Below are positions 1-5,911 of a stretch of 6,159 nt of DNA, in pieces; positions within the stretch are counted from its first letter, which is position 1, and each line of letters opens with the position of its first letter. Made by a program: the position numbers and the translations under genes. This stretch comes from an uncultured Gemmatimonadaceae bacterium (GTDB lineage Bacteria; Gemmatimonadota; Gemmatimonadetes; Gemmatimonadales; Gemmatimonadaceae): NCBI GenBank assembly GCA_955652635.1, contig CATPBN010000033.1, forward strand, positions 1 to 6,159, read 5' to 3'. Under the pieces are notes generated by a model. That model was not told the DNA's origin. It worked only from the letters and a program-made list of their open reading frames with translations, and did not search any database.

Positions 1-1044
1 GCCCTTCCGCTGGATGATCTCGTAGAAGAGCGTCGGTCGGTCTTCCATCGGCTTCGAGAATATCTGGAGCAGATATCCCTCCTCGTCGCGATCAACGAGG
101 ATGCCGAGGTCACGGATAGGAGCCAGATCTTCGTCGATCTTGCCAACGCGCTCGGTAACGGTGTCGTAGTAGGTGCCGGGCACCCGGAGAAACTCGACTC
201 CGTTGTCTCTCAGCTTCGTGACCGTGTCGATGATGTTGTCGGTCGCGATCGCGATGTGCTGGCATCCGGGCCCCTGGTAGAACTCGAGATACTCGTCGAT
301 CTGTGATTTCTTCTTGCCCTTCGCCGGCTCATTGAGCGGAAACTTGATCCGGCCATTGCCGTTGGCGACGACCTTCGACATCAGCGCCGAATACTCCGTG
401 GAGATCGCCTTGTCGTCGAACGAAATCAGCTGGCTGAAGCCGAGCACGTCAGCGTAGTACTTGACCCACTTGTTCATTGCGCCGAGCTCGACGTTGCCGA
501 CACAGTGGTCGATGTACTTGAGCCCGACGCCCTTCGCATCGCCACGACCGGCGAACGGAACAAAGCCAGGCATGAACAGACCCTTGTAGTTCTTTCGCTC
601 GACCAGGGTATGAATCGTCTCGCCGTAGGTGTGAATGGCGGCGATGACTACCTCGCCTTGCTCGTCGACCAGCGACTTTGGCTCATAGGCGGGTTTGGCG
701 CCGCGCTCGACGGCGAGCCTGAAAGCCTTTCTCGCGTCGTCGACCCAGAGCGCGATGTCCTTGACGCCGTCGCCGTGCTTGTGGACGTGGGTCGCGATGT
801 CGCTGTCCGGGCGCAGCGCGGTGGTGAGAACGATTCTTACCTTGTCCTGCTCGAGCACGTAGCTGGCTCGGTCTCGCGTTCCGGTCTCCGGCCCCCGGTA
901 CGCCAGAATCCTGTATCCGAAAACGTTGCGATAGAACTGCGCCGCCTGCTTTGCGTTCCCGACGTAGAACTCAACGAAGTCCGTTCCGTTGATCGGAAAG
1001 GTGTCCGTGACCTGCTCAGGTGCCGTAAGTGTCGCGGTTCCCAT
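1..1044 (-). CDS. hpd: 4-hydroxyphenylpyruvate dioxygenase (HPPD), C-terminus cut by window edge
   Basis: This cytosolic non-haem Fe(II) enzyme converts 4-hydroxyphenylpyruvate and O2 to homogentisate and CO2 in tyrosine catabolism. The minus frame is open from ATG 1044-1042 to base 1, giving 348 residues. The usual bacterial length is about 350-390, so perhaps 20-40 C-terminal residues are missing. Two vicinal-oxygen-chelate halves are visible. The N-terminal half begins near TDFVEFYVGNAKQAAQFY. The catalytic half begins near KYIDHCVGNV. The three iron ligands expected for the family are present: His180 (in DHCVGN), His263 (in CQHIAI) and Glu342 (in FYEIIQRKG). Their spacing of 83 and 79 residues is normal for HPPD. 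The start is supported by GGAG at 1050-1053, five bases before the ATG. It is the last visible gene of the operon, 13 bp after the stop of the 177-residue gene. No homogentisate dioxygenase or other pathway gene is visible. The family call is secure. Confidence 0.95.
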   Translation of the reverse strand, partial: MGTATLTAPEQVTDTFPINGTDFVEFYVGNAKQAAQFYRNVFGYRILAYRGPETGTRDRASYVLEQDKVRIVLTTALRPDSDIATHVHKHGDGVKDIALWVDDARKAFRLAVERGAKPAYEPKSLVDEQGEVVIAAIHTYGETIHTLVERKNYKGLFMPGFVPFAGRGDAKGVGLKYIDHCVGNVELGAMNKWVKYYADVLGFSQLISFDDKAISTEYSALMSKVVANGNGRIKFPLNEPAKGKKKSQIDEYLEFYQGPGCQHIAIATDNIIDTVTKLRDNGVEFLRVPGTYYDTVTERVGKIDEDLAPIRDLGILVDRDEEGYLLQIFSKPMEDRPTLFYEIIQRKG

Positions 1045-1057
1045 GAATTCTCCGGAT

Positions 1058-1591
1058 TCAGCGCTGTGATCCATGTAAGTTAGCTTGCGCGACCTCGAAT
1101 GGTATCTCGAGCGCATCCCCTGGTCGGACCGCCTCCCACTTTGCGAACATCTCGGCGCGCTTCTCTCTGACGCGATCGAGATCTTCCTCCGTAAGCCGAC
1201 GTTGTTGAGGCAGGCCATTTTCAACAGAGTACTCGGCAAGCTTCTCGTTCAGCTCCTGCGCGGACGGTCGTTCTCCGATGCGCCGCTCCAGATCGAAGAC
1301 ACCAACGATCATTTCCGAAATGTGTGCCTCGACGGGCAATCTCCCACGCGGCCACGGACTACCAAAATCGGCAAAATCCCAGCCTGCAGAGACCAAACCG
1401 TAGAACCCCTGTTGATGACCGAGCGCGGTCTCCACCGCATAGTGCGTGAGGTCGTGTTTTGGAAAGAACGTCGCCTGCCTTCCTTCCTGCCGCTGCCACG
1501 TCGTGGTTCCATCGGCACGGGTGCAGCTGAGTGCGGTCCGCCCGTCCTTCCCCTTCTTTATGCGAATGACAATCGGCTGCGAGTTCGGCAT
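1058..1591 (-). CDS. Conserved-looking hypothetical protein (177 aa) with HxxxHxxxE motif
   Basis: I do not recognise a named family. The protein is soluble, with no signal peptide or membrane segment. Residues 1-45 look like a small beta-rich region (PIVIRIKKGKDGRTALSCTR, then TTTWQRQ). Residues 46-54 read HDLTHYAVE, placing His46, His50 and Glu54 on one helix face, followed by GFYGLVSAGWDFADFG (62-77). Residues 88-157 are predicted helical and charged (EEDLDRVREKRAEMFAKWEAV). A function for the His/His/Glu set, such as metal binding, is inference only. ATG 1591-1589 lies 10 bp after the stop of the YdeI-like gene and has no clear Shine-Dalgarno sequence, so translation probably depends on coupling. 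The stop is 13 bp before the HPPD start. Its reality is supported by the tight packing and by protein-like composition. Overlapping plus-strand frames look like shadows. Confidence 0.85.
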   Translation of the reverse strand: MPNSQPIVIRIKKGKDGRTALSCTRADGTTTWQRQEGRQATFFPKHDLTHYAVETALGHQQGFYGLVSAGWDFADFGSPWPRGRLPVEAHISEMIVGVFDLERRIGERPSAQELNEKLAEYSVENGLPQQRRLTEEDLDRVREKRAEMFAKWEAVRPGDALEIPFEVAQANLHGSQR

Positions 1592-1601
1592 GCGAAGTTA
1601 T

Positions 1602-2225
1602 CTAATGCAGGGTCTTTCCTTTCTCCAGCATCTCGATAAAAGTCCGAATGCGCTTTGCTTTGGTCTCGGCCTTTCTGGCGGTTTGAATTCGCCAGAGTAT
1701 CGCGTACCTGTTTGCCGCGTTGATCGTTTTGAAGAACGCCTTCGCGCGCGGATTCTTGTTCAGCGCTTTCTGAAATTGCGGGTCGACGGTGGCATTCCTC
1801 GGCGAGTCGTACGCTGATTCCCAGCGGCCATCCTGTTTCGCCCGTTCGATCTGTTCGAGTCCGGCCGGTTTCATTCTTCCAGTGTCGATCAGGCCCAGCG
1901 CCTTCTCGCGATTGATCTTAGACCAGATGCTCTTCGGCCGGCGCGGCATGAAGCGCTGCAGCCATGCGGTTTCGCTATGGGGTCGCCCCTGACCGTCTAT
2001 CCAGCCATAGCAGAGTGCAATCTCGACGGCTTCGGGATAGGTGACGGATTTCGTCCCCGATGCTTTCTTCGCGATGCGCATCCAGAGTCCGTCGACGGCA
2101 GTCTGATTTTTCTCGAGCCACAACTCCCAGGCGGCTGCATCCTTGAACGCGCGGATCGAAGCAGCGGCGCGTGGTTGTTTTGTGGTCTTCGGCTTGATGT
2201 TTGTGGCCCGTATTCCTGGAGTCAC
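1602..2225 (-). CDS. YdeI/OmpD-associated family protein (OmdA-type)
   Basis: This 207-residue protein belongs to the YdeI/OmpD-associated (bacteriocin-protection) family. Members are linked to antimicrobial-peptide or bacteriocin tolerance in enterobacteria, but the biochemical activity is not established. The recognisable blocks occur in family order: VTYPEAVEIALCYGWIDGQ (61-79), RFMPRRPKSIWSKINREKA (91-109), GRMKPAGLEQIERAKQDGRW (116-135) and the C-terminal NRYAILWRIQTARKAETKAK (172-191). Residues 1-22 are a basic, low-complexity extension before the domain. There is no signal peptide or membrane segment, so it is probably cytosolic. The start is GTG 2225-2223, which overlaps the TGA of the upstream 61-residue gene as GTGA. 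A purine-rich GAGAGG lies about 13 bases upstream, too far for a classical site, so coupled reinitiation is likely. Ten bp separate its stop from the next gene. Confidence 0.88.
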   Translation of the reverse strand: MTPGIRATNIKPKTTKQPRAAASIRAFKDAAAWELWLEKNQTAVDGLWMRIAKKASGTKSVTYPEAVEIALCYGWIDGQGRPHSETAWLQRFMPRRPKSIWSKINREKALGLIDTGRMKPAGLEQIERAKQDGRWESAYDSPRNATVDPQFQKALNKNPRAKAFFKTINAANRYAILWRIQTARKAETKAKRIRTFIEMLEKGKTLH

Positions 2226-2407
2226 CGGTCGCGCTTGGCCTCTCTGCCGCGCGCATCCGCCAGTTTTCGCGCAATGCCCCGATAAAACCCGGCGTCTGCT
2301 ACCTTGTTCTCCTCCTCGAGGCCCAAGGCGGCCCGCTCCAACGCGTACAGAATGTTCCCGAGGTAAAGCTGCGCGACGTCGGCTACGGAGTCTTTGTCGT
2401 CACCCAT
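2222..2407 (-). CDS. Small hypothetical protein (61 aa) embedded in the operon
   Basis: A short, charged, probably all-helical soluble protein that I cannot assign to a family. It reads MGDDKDSVADVAQLYLGNIL and ends in a very basic/acidic tail (ARKLADARGREAKRDR). The middle (ALERAALGLEEENKVADAG) could form an amphipathic or coiled helix. There is no signal peptide and no metal-binding cysteines. Support for its reality is architectural. ATG 2407-2405 overlaps the end of the PP2C phosphatase gene by 8 bp (ATGGGTGA). Its TGA overlaps the GTG of the YdeI-like gene by 4 bp. Removing it would leave an otherwise unexplained gap of about 170 bp in a densely packed operon. No Shine-Dalgarno sequence precedes the ATG, which fits coupling to termination of the phosphatase gene. 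It could be a partner of a neighbouring product, but nothing in the sequence shows this. Confidence 0.72.
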   Translation of the reverse strand: MGDDKDSVADVAQLYLGNILYALERAALGLEEENKVADAGFYRGIARKLADARGREAKRDR

Positions 2408-3194
2408 GCGTGCGCGCCGGTGGGATTGGGGTGACCTCGCGGTCGGTGTTCGCCGATTCGGCCGCCAGTACTCGCACTACCACGGCGGTGATGTTGTCGT
2501 TTCCGCCGTTCATGTTCGCTTCCTGGATAAGCGCGTCGACGATTCGCTCCGGCTTGGCGCGCGACATCAGAAGCTGCTGAATACGCCGGTCATCTATCAT
2601 CCCCGTCAAGCCGTCGCTGGCGAGAAGAAACGCGTCACCGACACGGGCCTCGCCGTCGAACACGTCCGGCTCTATCTCGTCGGCCATTCCGATGCAGCGG
2701 GTAATGACATTGCTCTGCGGATGCCTTCGCGCCTGCTCCGGCGTGAGAAGCCCCGCATCGACCTGCTCCTGTACCAGGGAGTGATCCTTCGTGAGCTGGT
2801 GCATCGTGCCATCCCGTACGATATAGATGCGCGAGTCGCCCACGTGTCCCACCACATATCTGGTCTCCGACAGAAGGAGCGCGGAGACGGTGCTTCCCAT
2901 TCCCAGCTTGTCGCGCTCGGTGCGGGTCCGCTCAAACACGGCCCGATTCGCATCGCGGAGCGAGCGCGCCACCTTGTCGTGCGAGTCTGCTGCCTCGAGG
3001 TCGTTCAGGTCGGAGAGATCATGGCTCACGATCTCCACCGCCATCTCGCTTGCGACTTCCCCGGCCGCGTGCCCACCCATACCGTCCGCGACTATGAACA
3101 GCCCGCGATAAGCGTTGGCCGAAGCGTGGAGCGAGTCCTCATTACCCTTTCTAACTCGACCGACATCAGTGCGAGCAGCAACAGCAAGGTGCAC
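2400..3194 (-). CDS. PP2C-family Ser/Thr protein phosphatase (PrpC/Stp type)
   Basis: This metal-dependent (Mn2+/Mg2+) phosphatase removes phosphate from Ser/Thr residues, typically opposing Hanks-type kinases. From GTG 3194-3192 it has 264 residues, a single catalytic domain and no membrane anchor. The PP2C motifs appear in order: TDVGRVRKGNEDS (Asp20), VADGMGGHAAGE (Asp37), MGSTVSALL, VGHVGDSRIY, LTKDHS, LLASDGLTG (Asp194) and GGNDNITAVVV (Asp233). The four aspartates match the usual metal ligands, so the enzyme should be active. The frame stays open to GTG 3239-3237, which would add 15 residues. I prefer 3194 because family members start only a few residues before the TDVGRVR block, and a weak GAG lies nine bases before it. 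Neither start has a good ribosome site. No kinase or FHA gene is visible nearby. It heads the operon, and its end overlaps the 61-residue gene by 8 bp. Confidence 0.93.
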   Translation of the reverse strand: MHLAVAARTDVGRVRKGNEDSLHASANAYRGLFIVADGMGGHAAGEVASEMAVEIVSHDLSDLNDLEAADSHDKVARSLRDANRAVFERTRTERDKLGMGSTVSALLLSETRYVVGHVGDSRIYIVRDGTMHQLTKDHSLVQEQVDAGLLTPEQARRHPQSNVITRCIGMADEIEPDVFDGEARVGDAFLLASDGLTGMIDDRRIQQLLMSRAKPERIVDALIQEANMNGGNDNITAVVVRVLAAESANTDREVTPIPPARTHG

Positions 3195-3252
3195 TAGTGG
3201 GAGCTCATTGGAATGGAATGACTGGTAGGTAAGTACCACGTGTGGACGAATG

Positions 3253-3284
3253 ACGGATGCCTTCGTGCCTCAAACTACGGATGC
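3253..3284. repeat. Pair of 8-bp direct repeats upstream of the PP2C operon
   Basis: ACGGATGC occurs at 3253-3260 and again at 3277-3284, a 24-bp start-to-start spacing, in the short gap between the exporter stop and the phosphatase start. On the minus strand the copies read GCATCCGT. They flank the candidate -10 element of the operon promoter. A regulator binding site is possible, but two 8-mers are weak evidence. Confidence 0.3.
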
Positions 3285-3300
3285 ACCAAATGAGCGGCAA
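3272..3300 (-). promoter_or_regulatory. Candidate sigma70-type promoter for the PP2C-to-HPPD operon
   Basis: On the minus strand, TTGCCG (3300-3295) is a 4/6 match to the -35 consensus. It is followed after exactly 17 bases by TAGTTT (3277-3272), a 3/6 match to the -10 consensus. Transcription would start near 3265, leaving a leader of roughly 25 or 70 bases depending on the phosphatase start. The match is weak. The operon could also be read from the upstream exporter gene, because I see no terminator hairpin in 3240-3303. Confidence 0.25.
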
Positions 3301-3303
3301 GCG

Positions 3304-5160
3304 TCACCCCACACGCTGCAAAAGTGACTCGGACTCTCCGGCCTGGAGACGCCAGAGGGTGCTATAGAGACCACCTCTCTCGAGAAGCTGCTCGTGGGTA
3401 CCGCGCTCGGCGATTTCCCCGTGATGCAGCACGAGAATCATGTCCGCGTTGGCGATGGTGCTCAGCCTGTGCGCCACGGCGACCGTGGTTCTGCCGGCAA
3501 CCAGCACGCTCAGCGCGGCGTGAATTTCCGCTTCGATTTCGCTGTCGACTGCGCTCGTCGCTTCGTCGAGCAGGAGAAGCGGCGCGTTCGCGGCGATCGC
3601 GCGGGCGAACGAAAGCAGCTGACGCTCCCCCACGCTTATCGATGCCCCTCGCTCACCGAGGACCTGGCCGTATCCCTGGGGGAATCCTCGGATAATTCGA
3701 TCAGCGCCGACTTCGGCCGCCGCGCGTACCACCTCTTCGTCGCTGATCGGATTTGACAGCCGGATATTGGTGGCGATGTCTCCCGCGAAGAGGAAGATGT
3801 CCTGTTGAACGTACCCGATCAGCGAGCGCAGCTCCTGCAGCGGCATGGCGCGAATGTCCACTCCATTGATCGCTATCCTGCCGCGCTGGGGGTCGTAGAA
3901 GCGCATGAGCAGGTTGACAATCGTCGTCTTCCCCGCTCCTGTGTGCCCCACGAGAGCAAGCGTCTCACCGGGCCGCGCGGTAAAGCTGACGCCCTTCAGC
4001 ACCCATTCCACTGGCGTGCGCTCGAGCTCGGTCCCCGGCTTGTGTCTCGCGAGATGCGCGAGGTCGTATGCGAACCACACATCCTCGAAGACCACCTCGA
4101 CTCCATTCTTATTCCTCAGAGCTCCGACATCGCGAGCGTTGTCCGGGACGGTCGGCACCGTGTCCAGCAGCGTGAAGATTCGCTCCGAGCTCGCCATCGC
4201 CGTCTGCAGAATGTTGTACTTCTCCGAGAGATCCTGCAGGGGCTGAAAGAATCGCCGCACCAGCTGCAGAAACGCCGCGACTGTTCCCACGGTCAGCATG
4301 TTCGCGTGCACGCGTGCCGCACCGGCGACGATAAGTATCGCCAGCGCGATCGATGTCAGGAGCTCGATCGCCGGGAAATACAGCGCGTACACGGTGATCG
4401 ACTTTAGATGCGCGTCGAGGTGAGAACGGTTCAGCTCGTCGAATCTTCGCGCCTCTCGCTGTTCCTGGCCGAAAAGCTGGACGATCCGCATTCCCGTCAG
4501 GCGTTCCTGGAGGAACGAGTTGATTCTTGCCAACCTGACGCGAATGTCGCGATAGGTCTCGCGTACTCCTTTGCGGAACAGTCCCGACACCATGACCACG
4601 AAAGGGATTACGGCGAACGATGCGATGGCGAGGCGCCAGTCCATGATGAGCATCGCGACGCTGATCGCGATCAGCGTGAACAGATCGCCGAGTCCGGCGA
4701 CGACGCCCGATGTGAATAGCTCGTTGAGGGTTTCCACGTCTGATGTCACGCGAGTGATTAGTCTGCCGGCCGGGTTTCTGTCGAAGTAGGAAACCGACAG
4801 CCGCTGGAGATGCTCGAAGATCTCCATCCGCAGATCACGCATCACGCGCTGGCCAAGCAAACTGGTGAGCCACGTCTGACCGTAGGACATGACGAACTCG
4901 GTCAGCAGCGCCAGGAAGAACAGCGTGGTCGAAATGATCACGATTCGCATGTTGTGCGTTGGCACCGCGATGTCGATCACGCGCCGGGTGAGGAGCGGAC
5001 CGACCACCTGGAGCGCGCCCTCGACGCAGAGCAGAGCAAACGCACCATACATCAATGCGCGGTACGGTCGAGTGTAGACCAGCAGACGGCGCATCAGCTT
5101 ACGGTCGTAAGCTTTGCCGAGAATGTCGTCTTCGTGTGGCTGGGTTGCGGGGGCAGTCAT
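3304..5160 (-). CDS. ABC exporter half-transporter, MsbA/BmrA-like (fused membrane and ATPase domains)
   Basis: This inner-membrane ATP-driven exporter of 618 residues works as a homo- or heterodimer. Its substrate (lipid or drug) cannot be told from sequence. About six transmembrane helices lie near residues 35-58, 72-93, 152-173, 175-195, 260-281 and 286-305. The exporter hallmark FDRNPAGRLITRVTSDV (126-142) follows helix 2. The ATPase domain has A-loop Tyr365, Walker A GHTGAGKTT (405-413), Q-loop VQQD (451-454), X-loop GERG (502-505), Walker B LLLLDEA with catalytic Glu533, D-loop SAVD (536-539) and H-loop His564, so it should hydrolyse ATP. The signature motif is ISVGE (508-512) rather than LSGGQ. 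About 19 extra residues (367-385) follow the A-loop. ATG 5160 has AGGA (5170-5173) nine bases upstream. No second half-transporter gene is adjacent in this window. It is divergent from the GlsB-like genes. Confidence 0.94.
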   Translation of the reverse strand: MTAPATQPHEDDILGKAYDRKLMRRLLVYTRPYRALMYGAFALLCVEGALQVVGPLLTRRVIDIAVPTHNMRIVIISTTLFFLALLTEFVMSYGQTWLTSLLGQRVMRDLRMEIFEHLQRLSVSYFDRNPAGRLITRVTSDVETLNELFTSGVVAGLGDLFTLIAISVAMLIMDWRLAIASFAVIPFVVMVSGLFRKGVRETYRDIRVRLARINSFLQERLTGMRIVQLFGQEQREARRFDELNRSHLDAHLKSITVYALYFPAIELLTSIALAILIVAGAARVHANMLTVGTVAAFLQLVRRFFQPLQDLSEKYNILQTAMASSERIFTLLDTVPTVPDNARDVGALRNKNGVEVVFEDVWFAYDLAHLARHKPGTELERTPVEWVLKGVSFTARPGETLALVGHTGAGKTTIVNLLMRFYDPQRGRIAINGVDIRAMPLQELRSLIGYVQQDIFLFAGDIATNIRLSNPISDEEVVRAAAEVGADRIIRGFPQGYGQVLGERGASISVGERQLLSFARAIAANAPLLLLDEATSAVDSEIEAEIHAALSVLVAGRTTVAVAHRLSTIANADMILVLHHGEIAERGTHEQLLERGGLYSTLWRLQAGESESLLQRVG

Positions 5161-5239
5161 TCAGCCGTATCCTAGCCGGGTTCCAAGTGTGACGCCACAT
5201 CCAGATGACCTATGGTACGCGGGTTGCACCTGTGCGTGG

Positions 5240-5247
5240 CACCGGTG
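5240..5247. promoter_or_regulatory. 8-bp palindrome in the divergent intergenic region
   Basis: CACCGGTG is a perfect palindrome lying 42 bases before the first GlsB-like start codon and about 80 bases before the exporter start on the other strand. GCACC also occurs twice (5226-5230 and 5239-5243). TTGCAC at 5224-5229 could be a -35 element for the rightward genes, but no good -10 follows at the right distance. A shared operator is possible, though an 8-bp palindrome can easily arise by chance. Confidence 0.2.
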
Positions 5248-5288
5248 TTCCATCCTGTTTGCTGACGCAAAACCTTACTGGAGGGAAG

Positions 5289-5561
5289 ATGGGAATTCTC
5301 GCATGGATCGTTCTTGGTCTGATCGCGGGCGCGATCGCCAAGGCCATCATGCCGGGCAATGATCCCGGCGGCATCATCGTTACCATGATTATCGGCATCA
5401 TCGGTGCGTTCATTGGTGGCTTCCTCGGAAACATGCTGACGGGCGTGGGACTGAATGGATTTTCAATCCAGAGCATAATTCTCTCTGTCATCGGTGCGCT
5501 CATCTTCCTGTGGATCTATCGGATGGCGACCAGAAACCGTGGCGCGCCGCGCGTTCCGTAA
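5289..5561 (+). CDS. GlsB/YeaQ/YmgE family small membrane protein (copy 1)
   Basis: A 90-residue hydrophobic protein of the transglycosylase-associated family. Members are commonly induced by envelope, acid or general stress, and their molecular role is poorly defined. Three membrane helices are visible: residues 2-20, 28-49 and 59-79. The family signature is GLIAGAIAKAIMPGNDPGG (10-28), followed by the glycine-rich GIIGAFIGGFLG (36-47). The C-terminus is short and basic (RMATRNRGAPRVP) and probably cytoplasmic. ATG 5289 is chosen over the in-frame ATG at 5205 for two reasons: GGAGG (5280-5284) sits four bases upstream, and the family begins with MGILAWIVLGLIAG-type sequence. The 28 residues upstream do not resemble a protein N-terminus. 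The second copy follows 30 bp downstream. Confidence 0.93.
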   Translation: MGILAWIVLGLIAGAIAKAIMPGNDPGGIIVTMIIGIIGAFIGGFLGNMLTGVGLNGFSIQSIILSVIGALIFLWIYRMATRNRGAPRVP

Positions 5562-5591
5562 GGCAGCACCCGCTTCACGCAGGTAAAGGGT

Positions 5592-5855
5592 TTGCCGCTC
5601 TGGCTTTACTGGATTCTTCTCGGACTCGTCGCCGGGACATTGGCGAAGTTTCTGGTACCAGGGCGGGACCCTTCCGGTTGCATCATCACCATACTTCTCG
5701 GAATCGTCGGCGCCTTCATCGGTGGCTGGCTGGGCACCCGATTCTTCGGATGGGGAAAGATCCCCGCCGGTGAGTTTGACTTCCGCTCCATAGGCATTGC
5801 TACCGTGGGCGCAATCGTCCTCCTCCTGTTGGGAAGGCTCGTGAGGCGATTGTAG
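5592..5855 (+). CDS. GlsB/YeaQ/YmgE family small membrane protein (copy 2)
   Basis: An 87-residue paralogue of the preceding gene. The core GLVAGTLAKFLVPGRDPSG and GIVGAFIGGWLG blocks match copy 1 at 23 of 38 aligned positions by eye. There are three membrane helices (about 4-20, 26-46 and 65-83), a polar loop GWGKIPAGEFDFRS before the third, and a basic end (GRLVRRL). The start is TTG 5592. AGG at 5581-5583 lies eight bases upstream, and no ATG or GTG is available in this frame back to the TAA of copy 1. The gene is in the same frame as copy 1 and 30 bp after it, so the two are probably co-transcribed after a local duplication followed by divergence. The small membrane subunits may assemble together, but that is inference. 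Confidence 0.9.
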   Translation: MPLWLYWILLGLVAGTLAKFLVPGRDPSGCIITILLGIVGAFIGGWLGTRFFGWGKIPAGEFDFRSIGIATVGAIVLLLLGRLVRRL

Positions 5856-5875
5856 CAGGGTTCTCAGTGGGAAAT

Positions 5876-5896
5876 TCGGCGTATATTCGGTGCCGA
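5876..5896 (+). promoter_or_regulatory. Candidate -10 element inside an inverted repeat before uvrA
   Basis: TATATT (5882-5887) resembles a -10 box and lies 24 bases before the uvrA start. No convincing -35 element precedes it. TCGGC (5876-5880) and GCCGA (5892-5896) form a 5-bp inverted repeat around it, and ATTCGG is repeated directly at 5874-5879 and 5885-5890. An operator overlapping a promoter is possible. I see no classical LexA box (CTG-N10-CAG or GAAC-N4-GTTC). Confidence 0.3.
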
Positions 5897-5911
5897 GTTT
5901 AGATTTCGGAT

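Noticed and set aside
505..1083. 192-codon plus-strand frame opposite HPPD
   Set aside because: It lies antisense to a clear HPPD coding sequence that retains all three iron ligands. The translation resembles no protein and the GTG start has no ribosome site.
1085..1639. 184-codon plus-strand frame opposite the 177-residue hypothetical gene
   Set aside because: I considered it because the minus-strand product is unnamed. The minus frame fits the operon spacing on both sides and has a plausible helical composition. The plus frame crosses the boundary between two minus-strand genes and is Arg/Leu-rich low-quality sequence.
2394..3197. 267-codon plus-strand frame antisense to the PP2C gene
   Set aside because: The minus strand carries every PP2C motif in order. 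The plus-strand translation is rich in His/Arg/Val and lacks recognisable domains, as expected of a GC-rich shadow frame.
3240..3303. Possible terminator after the ABC exporter
   Set aside because: I found no GC-rich hairpin followed by a U-tract on the minus strand in this gap, so none is annotated.
3805..4407. 200-codon plus-strand frame inside the ABC exporter
   Set aside because: It is antisense to an intact exporter with all ATPase motifs, and its Arg/Gln/His-rich translation is typical of a shadow.
5205..5288. 28-codon N-terminal extension of the first GlsB-like protein from ATG 5205
   Set aside because: A strong GGAGG lies four bases before ATG 5289, and family members start there. 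The extension would occupy most of the divergent promoter region.
5561..5592. Frameshift or broken single gene between the two GlsB-like frames
   Set aside because: Each frame alone is a full-length family member with its own three helices, so this is a tandem pair rather than a disrupted gene.
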